Below, in pieces: positions 20,596-29,628 of a DNA stretch of 64,000 nucleotides. A program made the translations under genes and the position numbers. This stretch comes from Microbacterium sp. VKM Ac-2870 (lineage in GTDB: Bacteria > Actinomycetota > Actinomycetes > Actinomycetales > Microbacteriaceae): assembly GCF_015350795.1 (NCBI RefSeq), contig NZ_JADKSH010000002.1:434001-498000 (forward strand), given 5' to 3'. The notes beneath the pieces were generated by a model, which saw nothing but the letters and a program-made list of their open reading frames with translations, searched no databases and was not told where the DNA came from. The stretch's first letter is position 1; the number at the start of each line of letters is the position of its first letter.

Positions 20596-21588
20596 CTACC
20601 CCGCAGCAACCAGCGGCGGCATCGGCTGCCACGCGGCATCCCGCGCGATCTTGCGTCCGTCGCGGAGCCCCCGGAAGAGGTTCGAGGTGCCGCGGACGGT
20701 GCGTTCGACCAGCAGCAGCCGGATCAGCTCTTTGCCGAAGGTCAGGGTCGTGCCCAGCCCGAAGAGCACCGGGTTGTAGACGCCGGCGGAGCGGTAGTAG
20801 CGCTTGATGATCGCGCGGTTTCGCATGATGTAGTACCGGTAGGCGTTGCTCGACGCGTTCATGTGTCGGATGCCCATGTCCCACTGTTTGATCTCACGCG
20901 TGCGGCGCAGCACGAACTCGTTGACGATCACGGACGTCGTCAGGCGCGACGCGAGCCAGCCGTACGTCTGGTCATCCCAGTAGATGAAGAAGCGCGGATC
21001 GGGCAGTCCGATCTGACCGACGATGTCGCGGTGGATGAACATGCCCTCGAAGCAGCCGGAGTTCATCTCCTTGTAGCCCGACTCGTCGAAGCCGCTCGGA
21101 GCGAACGGAATCGGGATGGCCAGGGCCTCGGCGACCCGGTACTGCCAGTAGAACTCGCTGCCGTCGAAGTCGTAGCGTCGTCCCTGGATCGACTTGAACC
21201 GCGGCGCCCACGCCCCCATCTTGGCGAGCCCGTCCGGCAGAACCTCGACGTCGTCGTCCATCAGCCAGATCCACGTCGAACCGAGCTCGTACGCCACTCG
21301 CATGCCTTCGCTGAACCCGCCGGAGCCGCCGGTGTTCTCGTCGAGCCGACGGTAGACGAGTTCGGCGCCGAGGCGCTCGCGGTAGGACTCGACGACCTCG
21401 GTCGTGTTGTCGGTGGAGGCGTTGTCGACGATGACGACGTGGCCCGGCTTCGGGTCCATCGCCGTGATGCTCTCGAGGAGCTTCGTGAGCAGAGCGGAGC
21501 GGTTGTAGGTGACGATTGCGATCGTTGCGCTGGCAGGCGTGAAGGTATCGTTCGGCGCCGCGTCGGGGCGCGAAAAAGTGGAGGCCAT
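20596..21588 (-). CDS. Galactofuranosyltransferase GlfT1-like GT2 protein
   Basis: A 330-residue GT-A enzyme of the GlfT1/GlfT2-like GT2 subgroup: TYNRSALLTKLL, VIVDNASTDNT, the NTGGSGGFSEGM loop and WIWLMDDDVEV near residue 110, where the DDD is the metal and UDP-binding site, then FIYWDDQTYGW carrying the presumed catalytic acidic pair. GlfT1 adds the first galactofuranoses onto a rhamnose-containing lipid linker in mycobacteria; here a rhamnose operon and glf are both present, so a similar role is plausible, though the polymer need not be arabinogalactan. A TACACT sits nine bases before the ATG. Confidence 0.85.
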   Translation of the reverse strand: MASTFSRPDAAPNDTFTPASATIAIVTYNRSALLTKLLESITAMDPKPGHVVIVDNASTDNTTEVVESYRERLGAELVYRRLDENTGGSGGFSEGMRVAYELGSTWIWLMDDDVEVLPDGLAKMGAWAPRFKSIQGRRYDFDGSEFYWQYRVAEALAIPIPFAPSGFDESGYKEMNSGCFEGMFIHRDIVGQIGLPDPRFFIYWDDQTYGWLASRLTTSVIVNEFVLRRTREIKQWDMGIRHMNASSNAYRYYIMRNRAIIKRYYRSAGVYNPVLFGLGTTLTFGKELIRLLLVERTVRGTSNLFRGLRDGRKIARDAAWQPMPPLVAAG

Positions 21589-21621
21589 GGCCTCAGCAGT
21601 GTAACCCGGCGACCTTCGCGC

Positions 21622-23025
21622 TCACCGTGGCGCGCGCTCGGGCTCGCCCTGTTCACCGACCAGCCGCTGCTCCGACGCGCCCCGGCCGAGCAGCGGCGCC
21701 TGCTTGATCTTGAAGGCGAGCAGGACGATCATCAGCCATCCCCATCCGATCAGGGGGGAGGACTCGGCGAGACCTTGAACGAGCAGGATCGCCCCGGCGA
21801 GGGTCGGCAGCAGCGTGACGGCGGAGTAGGGGCGATCGGCGACCAGGTCCCATCGCGGGCGGTCGACGGCGAAGAACCAGGAACGCCAGACATACGCGAA
21901 GAAGGTGAGTGTCAGAAGGGCCAGCCCGATCGCACCGAGCTGGAAGAACGCGTCCAGCCACATGTTGTGCGCCTGCACGACGGTCTGTCCCTGCTCGACG
22001 ATCCACCCGTCGAATGCCGGGTCGTCCGGCAGCCACGGCGACGCGAAGCCCCACCCGGCGAACGGCCGCTGCGCTGCCGTCGCCGCGACGATGGCCCAGA
22101 TCCCCTCGCGGCCGGTGAGCTCGGCGGAGCGCCCCAGCACCGAGAACAGTGGCCCGCGTGACAGCCAGAACGCGACGAGGCCGCCCGCGGCCACCACGGC
22201 GTACACGACGTAGTACCGGGTGCGCTCACCCGCCCGCCGCGTCGTACGCATGGCGAGCACGGTCGCGAGCACGACGAGTACGGTGGCGGCGGCCAGCCAC
22301 CCGGTCGCCGACCCCGCGCGCACGAACAGGAGGGCCGCGAGCACGAACCACGCGGCGAGCAGCGAGCGCCGCGGGGCCCCCGATGCGAAGCGGATCGCGA
22401 AGACCACCATCGCGAGCAGCGCGACGTAGGCGAGGGCCGTGGGGTCACCGAAGATCCCTTGCACGCGGCCGCCGTCGAACAGGTGGTCGCCCGACCAGAC
22501 GGCGGACGAATCGCCGGTCGACGGGCCGGGGCGCAGGAAGCCCGGAAGGACCGGCCCTCTCCACACCAGCGAGACCCACAGCTCGAACAGAACCGAGAGT
22601 GCCAGCACCCACTTCAGAGCCGATGCGATCGCCCGCACGAGTTCTCGCCACGTCAGCACGGAGCCCACGAACATCGCCTGCACGGTCGTGACGACCAGCA
22701 GCACCAGCGTCACCGCGGTCGCCATCGGGTGTGCGCTCCACAGGAGCGAGGCGATCGCGAAGATCACATACGAGACGGCGAACCAGGGCAGTCGTCGCCA
22801 CTGGACCGGCGGTCGGAGGGTGATCCACAACACTCCCGACGCGACGCCCGCCGCCACGACCGTCACGGCGGTCCCGACGACGCCCGCGACCATCAGCCAT
22901 GACCCGCCGGCGAGGGCAGCGGCGATGACGAAGATGCACCATCCGCGCAGAAGGAGATGACCCGACGTGGCACGGATCGGGGCGGTCGGCGGCGCCCCGA
23001 CGGGGTGCTTCGTGTGGACGGCCAT
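21622..23025 (-). CDS. O-antigen ligase family membrane protein (Wzy_C/WaaL-like)
   Basis: A 467-residue protein with about 12 hydrophobic segments. GRVQGIFGDPTALAYVALL near residue 195 and QAHNMWLDAFFQLGAIGLALL near 375 are the paired periplasmic-loop motifs of the O-antigen ligase/polymerase family, the latter with the conserved His. In Gram-positives, members ligate or polymerise lipid-linked glycans at the outer face of the membrane. The ATG at 23025 fits with TACTCT nine bases upstream; the much longer frame beyond it reads through the divergent manA gene and is not real. It closes the envelope polysaccharide locus. Confidence 0.83.
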   Translation of the reverse strand: MAVHTKHPVGAPPTAPIRATSGHLLLRGWCIFVIAAALAGGSWLMVAGVVGTAVTVVAAGVASGVLWITLRPPVQWRRLPWFAVSYVIFAIASLLWSAHPMATAVTLVLLVVTTVQAMFVGSVLTWRELVRAIASALKWVLALSVLFELWVSLVWRGPVLPGFLRPGPSTGDSSAVWSGDHLFDGGRVQGIFGDPTALAYVALLAMVVFAIRFASGAPRRSLLAAWFVLAALLFVRAGSATGWLAAATVLVVLATVLAMRTTRRAGERTRYYVVYAVVAAGGLVAFWLSRGPLFSVLGRSAELTGREGIWAIVAATAAQRPFAGWGFASPWLPDDPAFDGWIVEQGQTVVQAHNMWLDAFFQLGAIGLALLTLTFFAYVWRSWFFAVDRPRWDLVADRPYSAVTLLPTLAGAILLVQGLAESSPLIGWGWLMIVLLAFKIKQAPLLGRGASEQRLVGEQGEPERAPR

Positions 23026-23034
23026 GGTCTGATC

Positions 23035-23040
23035 AGAGTA
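23035..23040 (-). promoter_or_regulatory. -10 element (TACTCT) of the ligase-like gene
   Basis: Minus-strand TACTCT, nine bases from the ATG at 23025, within a 42-base divergent promoter region shared with manA. Confidence 0.4.
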
Positions 23041-23055
23041 GCGCGGGAGCAGTCC

Positions 23056-23061
23056 TAGGCT
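23056..23061 (+). promoter_or_regulatory. -10 element (TAGGCT) of manA
   Basis: TAGGCT lies exactly six bases upstream of the manA ATG, predicting a leaderless transcript. The same hexamer at the same distance occurs at pdtaS and bcp. Confidence 0.55.
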
Positions 23062-23067
23062 GGGGGC

Positions 23068-24225
23068 ATGCTGACGCCGATCGCCAACGAACCACGCGAC
23101 TACTCCTGGGGCTCCACGACGCTCATCGCCACCCTGGAAGGCCGCATTCCGACCGGCACTCCGGAAGCGGAGATCTGGTACGGCGACCACCCGGGCTCGC
23201 CGTCTCGTACGCCGGACGGGCGCACTCTGGACGTTGCGCTCGCCGATGCCGGCCGCCCTCCGTTGCCGTTCCTGCTGAAGCTGCTCGCCGCGGCGTCGTC
23301 GCTGTCGATCCAGGCCCACCCCACGCGCGCGCAGGCGCGGGAGGGCTTCGCCCGCGAAGAGCGCGCCGGCATCCCACGGGGTGCCGCCGACCGTCTGTAT
23401 CGCGACGACAACCACAAGCCCGAGATCATCGTTGCGTTGAGCGACGAGTTCCGCGCGCTCGTCGGGCTGCGTCCGCTGCCCGCGACCCGGCGGCTGCTGG
23501 ACGCGCTCGGCGAAGGGAGTGCTGTCTCTCAGATCCGCGAACTTCTCGGTGCCGCCGACGCCGGAGCCGCCGCCGAAGCGGCGCTGCGCCGTGTGCTCGC
23601 CTGGGCCCTGGGCGAGGCGGATGCCGCCATCGTCGCCGACCTGACGATCGCGCTGGAGCACGCCGAGAGTGTGGAGTTCGCCGACGAACTCGCCGTCCTG
23701 CGCGCCGCGGCCTCCGACTTCCCCGGCGATGCGGGCTTGATCGTCGCGTTGCTCATGAACCTCGTGACCTTGCACCGGGGTGAGGCGCTCTTCGCACCCG
23801 CCGGGGTCTTGCACGCGTACCAGTCCGGCCTCGGCGTCGAACTGATGGCGGCGAGTGACAACGTGATGCGCGGCGGCCTGACGCCCAAGCACGTGGACGT
23901 GCCCGAACTGATGAGCGTGGTGGATGTCACCCCCGGTCCGGCGCCCGTCATCCACGGTCGACCGGTCGACGGCGGGGCGGTTCTCGCCTACGACACGCCG
24001 GTCGACGATTTCGCTCTGTCTCGCGTGATCGTCGGTGGTGTCGAGGAGGTCCGGGTGCCCCTGAGCGGCCCCGCGATCGCCCTGTGCACGGGCGGAGCGG
24101 TCACCGTCGCCGGCGCAGAGGATGCCGTATCGCTGCGGCCGGGTGCCGCGGTGCACATCGCCGATGAGGAGAGCCTGCGCATCTCCGGCGACGGGGAGAT
24201 CTTCGTCGCGCAGCCCGGCGCCTGA
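23068..24225 (+). CDS. manA: Mannose-6-phosphate isomerase, class I
   Basis: Zinc enzyme interconverting fructose-6-phosphate and mannose-6-phosphate, feeding GDP-mannose and so the gmd pathway upstream. The 385-residue protein shows the cupin metal site: IQAHPT (Gln and His ligands) near residue 90, DDNHKPEIIVAL near 115 with the Glu ligand, and the later GVLHAYQSGLGVELMAASDNVMRGGLT block with the His ligand near 250. Length is typical. It separates the polysaccharide locus from the conserved whiB2-secA block. No phosphomannomutase or GDP-mannose pyrophosphorylase gene is in the window. Confidence 0.95.
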   Translation: MLTPIANEPRDYSWGSTTLIATLEGRIPTGTPEAEIWYGDHPGSPSRTPDGRTLDVALADAGRPPLPFLLKLLAAASSLSIQAHPTRAQAREGFAREERAGIPRGAADRLYRDDNHKPEIIVALSDEFRALVGLRPLPATRRLLDALGEGSAVSQIRELLGAADAGAAAEAALRRVLAWALGEADAAIVADLTIALEHAESVEFADELAVLRAAASDFPGDAGLIVALLMNLVTLHRGEALFAPAGVLHAYQSGLGVELMAASDNVMRGGLTPKHVDVPELMSVVDVTPGPAPVIHGRPVDGGAVLAYDTPVDDFALSRVIVGGVEEVRVPLSGPAIALCTGGAVTVAGAEDAVSLRPGAAVHIADEESLRISGDGEIFVAQPGA

Positions 24226-24314
24226 CCACCTCGCACCACCCGTGACACATCCGAGACACGCCGACGGCGCGCCGTGAAGGTTCAATCCCGCATTGAGGGT
24301 TTACGATCTGCGAC

Positions 24315-24346
24315 TTGACCGCAGCGAATGACAAGGGTGTAATTAT
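24315..24346 (+). promoter_or_regulatory. Promoter of whiB2 (TTGACC ... TAATTAT)
   Basis: TTGACC at 24315 and TAATTAT at 24340, spacer 18-19 bases, the best -35/-10 pair seen in the window. It predicts a leader of about 40 bases with GGGGAG upstream of the ATG at 24392, unlike the leaderless genes around it. Confidence 0.6.
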
Positions 24347-24391
24347 CCCAACACGCGCATCAGCGCATCGGGAAAACGTGGGGAGAACGAT

Positions 24392-24709
24392 ATGACCGGT
24401 TACCGCTCCGGCGTCCCCGACAACTGGTTCGTCGACCCGGTCAACCTGGGTGTCCCCGGGGTGCGTCGGCCCGCGCCGACCGAGGAGGACACCGCCCTCG
24501 CCTGGCAGGCCGACGCGCTGTGCGCGCAGACCGACCCGGAGGCGTTCTTCCCCGAGAAGGGCGGATCGACGCGCGACGCGAAGCGCATCTGCACCACGTG
24601 CGATGTTCGCGGCGAGTGCCTCGAGTACGCCCTCCAGAATGATGAGCGCTTCGGGATCTGGGGCGGACTCAGTGAGCGCGAGCGCCGCAAGCTCAAGCGT
24701 CAGGCTTGA
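24392..24709 (+). CDS. whiB2: WhiB-family iron-sulfur regulator, WhiB2/WhmD type
   Basis: A 105-residue [4Fe-4S] transcription factor. Cluster ligands are Cys44, Cys67, Cys70 and Cys76 (C-x22-C-x2-C-x5-C); FGIWGGLSERERRKLKRQA gives the G[V/I]WGG turn and the basic DNA-binding tail. The sequence around TDPEAFFPEKGGSTRDAKRIC matches WhmD/WhiB2, which works with WhiA in septation and cell division. Its neighbours match those of M. tuberculosis whiB2 (manA, zincin-like and DUF3499 genes). A good promoter and a GGGGAG site precede the ATG. Confidence 0.95.
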   Translation: MTGYRSGVPDNWFVDPVNLGVPGVRRPAPTEEDTALAWQADALCAQTDPEAFFPEKGGSTRDAKRICTTCDVRGECLEYALQNDERFGIWGGLSERERRKLKRQA

Positions 24710-24785
24710 TTCCGCGGCGTCAGATCCCGAGACTCGCGGGCGGCCTCCGGCACGGGGCCGAACTCGCGCTTAGGCTGACCAGGTC

Positions 24786-27623
24786 ATGCCCGCCCGAGTT
24801 CACGCAGTCCTGGTCGTGCGCCCCGATGCGCGCGTGGCCACCGACATCCGCCTGCAGCGCGCGCTGTCCGCGCTCGAGGCGCAGTCGCGCCCGGTGGATG
24901 TGCTCACCATCGTCCTCTGCGGCGCACACGCCACCGACCGCGAACTTCAGCGCATCGCCGGTGAGTCCGGCGCGGAGGGTGTGATCACCGCCGACCGCGG
25001 CACCTCGTTCGCGGGAGCGCTCGACCTCGCTCGTCGCCGCCTCGACGGCGACACGGTCTGGATCCTCTCTCAAGACACCGTTCCGGCACCCGACGCGCTC
25101 CTACGCCTGGTCGGCGCTCTCGAGACGTCCCCTTCCGTCGCCTTCGCCGCTCCCAAGCTGGTTCGTGCCGATGACAACGACCGCATCGTCTCGCTCGGTG
25201 TGTCGCTCACCCACGGCGGACGCACCGTCGGTCTGGCCGACGGCGAGCACGATCAGGGTCAGCATGACGCCGGCGACGACGTTCTCGGCGCCGACATCCG
25301 CGGCGTCCTGGTGCGCACCGACCCCTGGCTCGCATTGGACGGACTCGACACGGCGCTCGCGGGCGCCGATGAGGGTCTCGATCTCGGGGTGCGTGCGCGA
25401 TTGCGCGGCGGCCGCGTGGTGCTCGCCCCGCAGGCGATCATCGCGATCGTCGATGCCGATCGCAGCGACCCTCGCACTCTCGGCGACCGCTTCGAGCCGG
25501 CCGGCATCCGTCGTGCGTATGCGCAGCGCACCGCGCAGCTGCATCGGCGGCTCGCGTACGCGCCGCCTGCGGCGGTCGCGGTGCACTGGCTGTCCTATCT
25601 GCCGTTGGCGTTGCTGCGCTCTATCGCCCACCTCCTCGCCAAGCGTCCCGCACTGATCGGTCCCGAGTGGGCGGCCACATTCGCGGTCATGTCCAAGCCA
25701 GGCGCGGTTGCCCGGGCCCGCCGCGGCATCCGCACCGACCGTCGGGTCTCGTGGGCTCAGCTGGCGCCGCTGCGGGTGAGTCGGCAGCAGCTGCGCCAAC
25801 GCTTGGACGACGACGTCGTCATCGACGGCACCACTCGCGGCGAGCTGCGCTTCTTCTCCGGCGGGGGAGCGTGGATCGTCCTGGGCGCCCTGCTGGTCTC
25901 TGTGCTCGCCTTCTTGTCGCTGCTCGCCTGGCCGGTGCTCGGCGGCGGTGCGCTGGCACCGCTGCGCGCGACCCTCACTCAGCTCTGGGCGGATGCCGCG
26001 GCGGGGCTGCGACCGCTCGGCTGGGACAGCTCCGGTCCTGCCGATCCCTTCAGCGCGGTCGTCGCCGCGCTCGGCTCGCTCTGGCCCGCCGCGCCCTCTC
26101 GCGTGATGGTCGTGCTGTGGGTGCTGGCGCTGCCGCTCGCCGCTCTCGGCGGCTGGTTCGCGGCGACCCGGCTCACCGAACGCCCCGTGGCGAGAGCGAT
26201 CGTCGCGGTCGGCTACGCCCTGGCCCCGAGCCTGCTGGACGCGCTGGCGACGGGCCGGCCCAGCGTGGTCATCGCCCACCTCCTGCTGCCATGGCTGCTG
26301 TGGACGGCCGTCGTCGCCCACCGGTCGTGGACGGCAGCGGGGATGGGGTCGGTGATCGCCGTCGCCGTCACCGCATGCGCGCCCTCGATCGGCCCTGCGC
26401 TCGTCGTGTTGTGGATGGTCGCCGTGATCCTGACCGCGGCGGTCGGCCGTGCTCGGGGTCTCGCCCGGGTCATCTGGCTGCTCGTTCCCACCCTCGCCGT
26501 CTGGATCCCCATGATCTGGCATCGACGCGGCACGGGAGATCTGTGGGGTCTGCTGGCCGACCCGGGGGTTCCCGTGCCCGCGGGCGAGTCGGCCGATGCG
26601 GCCCGCCGCTTCGCCCTGGCATTCGGCTTCCCCTCGACCGGCGGCGCCGGCTGGGACCAGCTGATCGGTGGCGTCGGGACCTGGGCGTTCCTCCTGGTCG
26701 TGCCGCTCCTCGTGCTCGCCGTGGCCGCCCCGGTACTGTCGCGCGTGGTCGCTTCGGCGGTCGTCCTGGTCATCGCGCTCACATCCCTGGCGACGGCCAG
26801 CCTCGTCGTCGGCATCGTCGTCACCACCGATGCTGCCGTGCGCATCGCGATCTGGCCTGGTGCGGCATTGAGTCTCTACTGGCTGGCGCTCCTCGGCGCG
26901 GCCGCTCTCGCTGTCGACGCACTTCCGGACCGTGCGCGGCTGCGTGCCCCGCTCGCCGCCGTGGTGCTCGTCACCCTCGCGGTCAGCGCCGTGCCCGCCC
27001 TCACTGCGCTGCCCCGCGGAACATCGGCGCTCACCAACGGGCCGAGCAGCACGCTGCCGGCGTATGTCGAAGCCGAAGGGCGCGCGGGACTGGGCAACGC
27101 CACTTTCGTGATCACCCCCGCGGCCGACGGCGCCGTCGTCGCCGATGTGGTCTGGGGTGAGACCTCTGCGCTGGGTGGGCAGAGCACGCTGCGTTCGGCC
27201 CGACTGCAGCCCGACGATGGCGATGCCGAGACCGCACGGTTGACGGCCGAGCTCATTGCGGCGCCCTCGGGTGATGCCGTATCGGAGCTGGCCGCTCACG
27301 GCGTTGCCTTCGTCCTGTTGGCCGGTGGGGGCGACGGTGAGTCGGATGCCGCGCGTGCGGTGCGCATCGGTGCGGAGACGGCACTCGACCAGCGCAACGA
27401 TTTGGAAGTGGTCGGTGAGACCGGCAAGGGCAAGCTGTGGCGCGTCACCGACGGCGTCGTGGACCGTCCGGCCGCCTCTTCGGCCGTCACGGTGGACGCC
27501 GCGCTCCTGCAACTCGGCGTGATCCTGATCGCGCTGCTGCTGGCCCTGCCCACGCGTCGTTCTCTGCGCCTGAACCGTCGTCGCTCGCGCATCGTCGGTC
27601 TGGGAACGGGTGGTGCGTGGTGA
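24786..27623 (+). CDS. Large GT2-domain membrane glycosyltransferase (945 aa)
   Basis: Residues 1 to about 240 form a GT-A domain: VLVVRPDARVATDIRLQRAL, TSFAGALDLARRRL, and ILSQDTVPAPDALLRLV near residue 95 at the position of the usual metal motif. About 14 transmembrane segments fill residues 270-740, and a soluble outer domain and last helix follow. This family sits beside whiB2 in many actinobacteria and is essential for wall or glycoprotein assembly in some, but its substrate is unknown to me. The metal motif reads SQD rather than the usual DDD or HDD, so catalytic competence needs proof. A TAGGCT lies nine bases before the ATG; the stop overlaps the DUF5719 start. Confidence 0.83.
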   Translation: MPARVHAVLVVRPDARVATDIRLQRALSALEAQSRPVDVLTIVLCGAHATDRELQRIAGESGAEGVITADRGTSFAGALDLARRRLDGDTVWILSQDTVPAPDALLRLVGALETSPSVAFAAPKLVRADDNDRIVSLGVSLTHGGRTVGLADGEHDQGQHDAGDDVLGADIRGVLVRTDPWLALDGLDTALAGADEGLDLGVRARLRGGRVVLAPQAIIAIVDADRSDPRTLGDRFEPAGIRRAYAQRTAQLHRRLAYAPPAAVAVHWLSYLPLALLRSIAHLLAKRPALIGPEWAATFAVMSKPGAVARARRGIRTDRRVSWAQLAPLRVSRQQLRQRLDDDVVIDGTTRGELRFFSGGGAWIVLGALLVSVLAFLSLLAWPVLGGGALAPLRATLTQLWADAAAGLRPLGWDSSGPADPFSAVVAALGSLWPAAPSRVMVVLWVLALPLAALGGWFAATRLTERPVARAIVAVGYALAPSLLDALATGRPSVVIAHLLLPWLLWTAVVAHRSWTAAGMGSVIAVAVTACAPSIGPALVVLWMVAVILTAAVGRARGLARVIWLLVPTLAVWIPMIWHRRGTGDLWGLLADPGVPVPAGESADAARRFALAFGFPSTGGAGWDQLIGGVGTWAFLLVVPLLVLAVAAPVLSRVVASAVVLVIALTSLATASLVVGIVVTTDAAVRIAIWPGAALSLYWLALLGAAALAVDALPDRARLRAPLAAVVLVTLAVSAVPALTALPRGTSALTNGPSSTLPAYVEAEGRAGLGNATFVITPAADGAVVADVVWGETSALGGQSTLRSARLQPDDGDAETARLTAELIAAPSGDAVSELAAHGVAFVLLAGGGDGESDAARAVRIGAETALDQRNDLEVVGETGKGKLWRVTDGVVDRPAASSAVTVDAALLQLGVILIALLLALPTRRSLRLNRRRSRIVGLGTGGAW

Positions 27624-29056
27624 GTGAGCGCAGCGTGTCTCAGCTCGGACGGGTGACGGTACGTCGAACGGTCGGCGTGGTGGTGGCCGCGGCAGCCGTC
27701 GTCAGCGCCGTTGCGCTCGTTCTTCTCCCGCTGCCGGGCCTCACCCGCGACCCGGTCGCCGTGCAGACCCACTCGCCGGCATCCGCGTCGGTCGAGAGCT
27801 GCGTGGGACCGCTGCTGGCCAGCGGCCGCGATGCGACGAAAGCCGCCCAGCTCACCGAGGCGGCCGGTTCGGTGCTGACGTCGGCGGCCACCGCCGCCGG
27901 AAAGAGCATCCCGTCCAACACGGCACCCCTTGCGATGCCCGACGTGACCGGCGGTCAGGGCGCCCCGGCGCTTCGAGCGGCACCGGTCGACGGGGAGCCG
28001 GCTGACATCGCCGCCGCCTCTTCCGCGCAGATCGGCGCCGAAGATCTCAGCGGCTTCGCCGCGTCGGCGTGTGCGCGGCCCGAGATGGAGTCGTGGTTGG
28101 TCGGCGGATCTGCCGCCACCGGCGCGTCCGACCTGGTCCTGCTCTCCAACCCGGGCACGGTCGCCGCACGGGTGAGCATCACCGTGTACGGCGCCACAGG
28201 CGGAGCGGTACCGGTGGCCGGCAACGGCCTCGTCGTCGCCGCGGGCACGCAGCGGGTGATCCCGCTGGCTGCCCTCGCCATCGGCGAGGAGAACCCCGTG
28301 CTGCGGGTGACGTCATCGCAGGCTCCCGTCCGCGCCGCTCTGCAGTCCAGCATCACCCGCGTGCTCGTGGCCGGAGGTGTCGATCAGGTAGGGGCCGCGA
28401 CGGCACCGAGCAGCGACATCGTCATTCCCGGCGTCCCCGTCGTGACCACGCAAGGCGGCGCCGGCGAGAGCAATGTGCCCACCTCCCTGCGCCTGCTGTC
28501 GCCGGGGGCCGACACCCAGGCGACAGTGACCGTGCTCCAAGGAGGAGCGGCCGTGGGGACCGCGCAGACCGTTCCGCTGAAAGCCGGCGTCCCGCTCAAG
28601 CTCGACCTCGGAGGCTTGGCAACCGGAACGTACGCCGTTCGCGTCAGTGCGGGAGCCCCCGTCACGGGCGCCGTGTGGGCGACCTCCGGATTCGGCGCCG
28701 GTAGCGACTTCGGGTGGTTCGTGGCCGCCGACGTGATCTCCGCCCCCGCGCTCGTCGCTGTCGCCGGCGCCAGCCCGGCGACAGGAACTCCGACGCTGAC
28801 GATCGTGTCCTCCGACGCCGTGGCGCAGACTGTCGTTCTCACCGCGGGTGCAGGAGCAGGCGCCTCCACGGATGTCACGGTGCCGGCCATCGGCGCCGTG
28901 ACGGTGCCGGTGCAGTCCGGTCAGGTCTACCGCATCGCGCCGGGCGGCGGGGGTGTGAGCGCGGCGGTCACCTACGCGGCGGCGGGTGCTATCGCCGGGT
29001 ACCCGGTCGCTCCCAGCGCCTCGGCGGCCTCGGCGGTCACGGTGTACCCGCGCTGA
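27620..29056 (+). CDS. DUF5719-family membrane-anchored extracytoplasmic protein
   Basis: A 478-residue protein with one N-terminal hydrophobic anchor (residues about 15-36, VGVVVAAAAVVSAVALVLLPL) and a long Ala/Gly/Val/Thr-rich outer region that looks like repeated beta-sandwich units (VARVSITVYGATGGAVPV; VLRVTSSQAPVRAAL). It is always paired with the preceding large GT2 membrane protein in related genomes as far as I recall, and here shares a GTGA overlap with it, so the two probably work together at the outer membrane face. GTG at 27617 in frame is an equally possible start. Function is unknown. Confidence 0.8.
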   Translation: MSERSVSQLGRVTVRRTVGVVVAAAAVVSAVALVLLPLPGLTRDPVAVQTHSPASASVESCVGPLLASGRDATKAAQLTEAAGSVLTSAATAAGKSIPSNTAPLAMPDVTGGQGAPALRAAPVDGEPADIAAASSAQIGAEDLSGFAASACARPEMESWLVGGSAATGASDLVLLSNPGTVAARVSITVYGATGGAVPVAGNGLVVAAGTQRVIPLAALAIGEENPVLRVTSSQAPVRAALQSSITRVLVAGGVDQVGAATAPSSDIVIPGVPVVTTQGGAGESNVPTSLRLLSPGADTQATVTVLQGGAAVGTAQTVPLKAGVPLKLDLGGLATGTYAVRVSAGAPVTGAVWATSGFGAGSDFGWFVAADVISAPALVAVAGASPATGTPTLTIVSSDAVAQTVVLTAGAGAGASTDVTVPAIGAVTVPVQSGQVYRIAPGGGGVSAAVTYAAAGAIAGYPVAPSASAASAVTVYPR

Positions 29057-29092
29057 TCGCGACGCGCGTTCGCGGGTGGGCCGGCGAGTCGA

Positions 29093-29527
29093 TCAGAAGT
29101 AGCGGAACCGCTCGGGGCCGAGGTCCCAGGGGTCGCGGTCGAGATACTCGGCCGCCGCACGGAACACACATCCTTCGATCGCCATCCGTCGATGCAGCTC
29201 GTCCTCACGGTGCAGGCTGCCGAGGCGCTCGATCGGAAGGCGGTACAGCACGATGCGCTGCTCGGCCGTCGATACGCTCCAGCGGGGGATGCCGTCGTCA
29301 TCGGATGCCGGCGGCATCAACGCGACCTCGAAGCGCACGTCGCGCAGCTCCGGCCAGGCGCTGCGCAGGAACTCTGCTGCGGTGCTCACCGCGAAGTCGA
29401 ATCGTTCTTCGCGCGTCTCCTGGGCGGGCAGCGGCGGCCGGACCACGGGGCTGCGGTCTTCGCGCCCGTGCCGCCCGTGCCGTGATGCCCGCACGTGCGG
29501 AGCACTGCCCGCGCGCCGCCTCATCAT
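29093..29527 (-). CDS. Zincin-like metallopeptidase family protein (Rv3259-like)
   Basis: A 144-residue protein matching the short zincin-like family found next to DUF3499 and whiB2 in actinobacteria. RFDFAVSTAAEFL, LRDVRFEVALMPP and IVLYRLPIERL are characteristic. The position of the HExxH zinc motif reads EGCVFRAAAEYL here, so the catalytic histidines are missing and the protein is probably not a working peptidase. The start at 29527 is supported by a TAGACT -10 exactly six bases upstream. It is convergent with DUF5719 and divergent from DUF3499. Confidence 0.82.
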   Translation of the reverse strand: MMRRRAGSAPHVRASRHGRHGREDRSPVVRPPLPAQETREERFDFAVSTAAEFLRSAWPELRDVRFEVALMPPASDDDGIPRWSVSTAEQRIVLYRLPIERLGSLHREDELHRRMAIEGCVFRAAAEYLDRDPWDLGPERFRYF

Positions 29528-29533
29528 GCCTCG

Positions 29534-29539
29534 AGTCTA
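29534..29539 (-). promoter_or_regulatory. -10 element (TAGACT) of the zincin-like gene
   Basis: Minus-strand TAGACT, six bases before the ATG at 29527. Same hexamer and distance as furA. Confidence 0.5.
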
Positions 29540-29615
29540 GGTCAGCTCGCGCCCGCGCCGCGGGGCGAAGCCGGCCGCGGCGGCGCGGCATCCCCGCCCT
29601 GCGGCGTGCGGCGAG

Positions 29616-29621
29616 TACCGT
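29616..29621 (+). promoter_or_regulatory. -10 element (TACCGT) of the DUF3499 gene
   Basis: TACCGT seven bases before the ATG at 29629; the same hexamer precedes guaB1. Confidence 0.4.
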
Positions 29622-29628
29622 GACATCG

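Noticed and set aside
21622-24285. Long 887-codon minus-strand frame covering both the ligase-like gene and the manA region
   Set aside because: The part beyond 23025 is antisense to manA, which has clear family motifs; only the part from the ATG at 23025 is coding.
25101-27512. An 803-codon minus-strand frame antisense to the large GT2 gene
   Set aside because: Low-complexity Gln/Arg/Gly/Asp-rich shadow with no family features.
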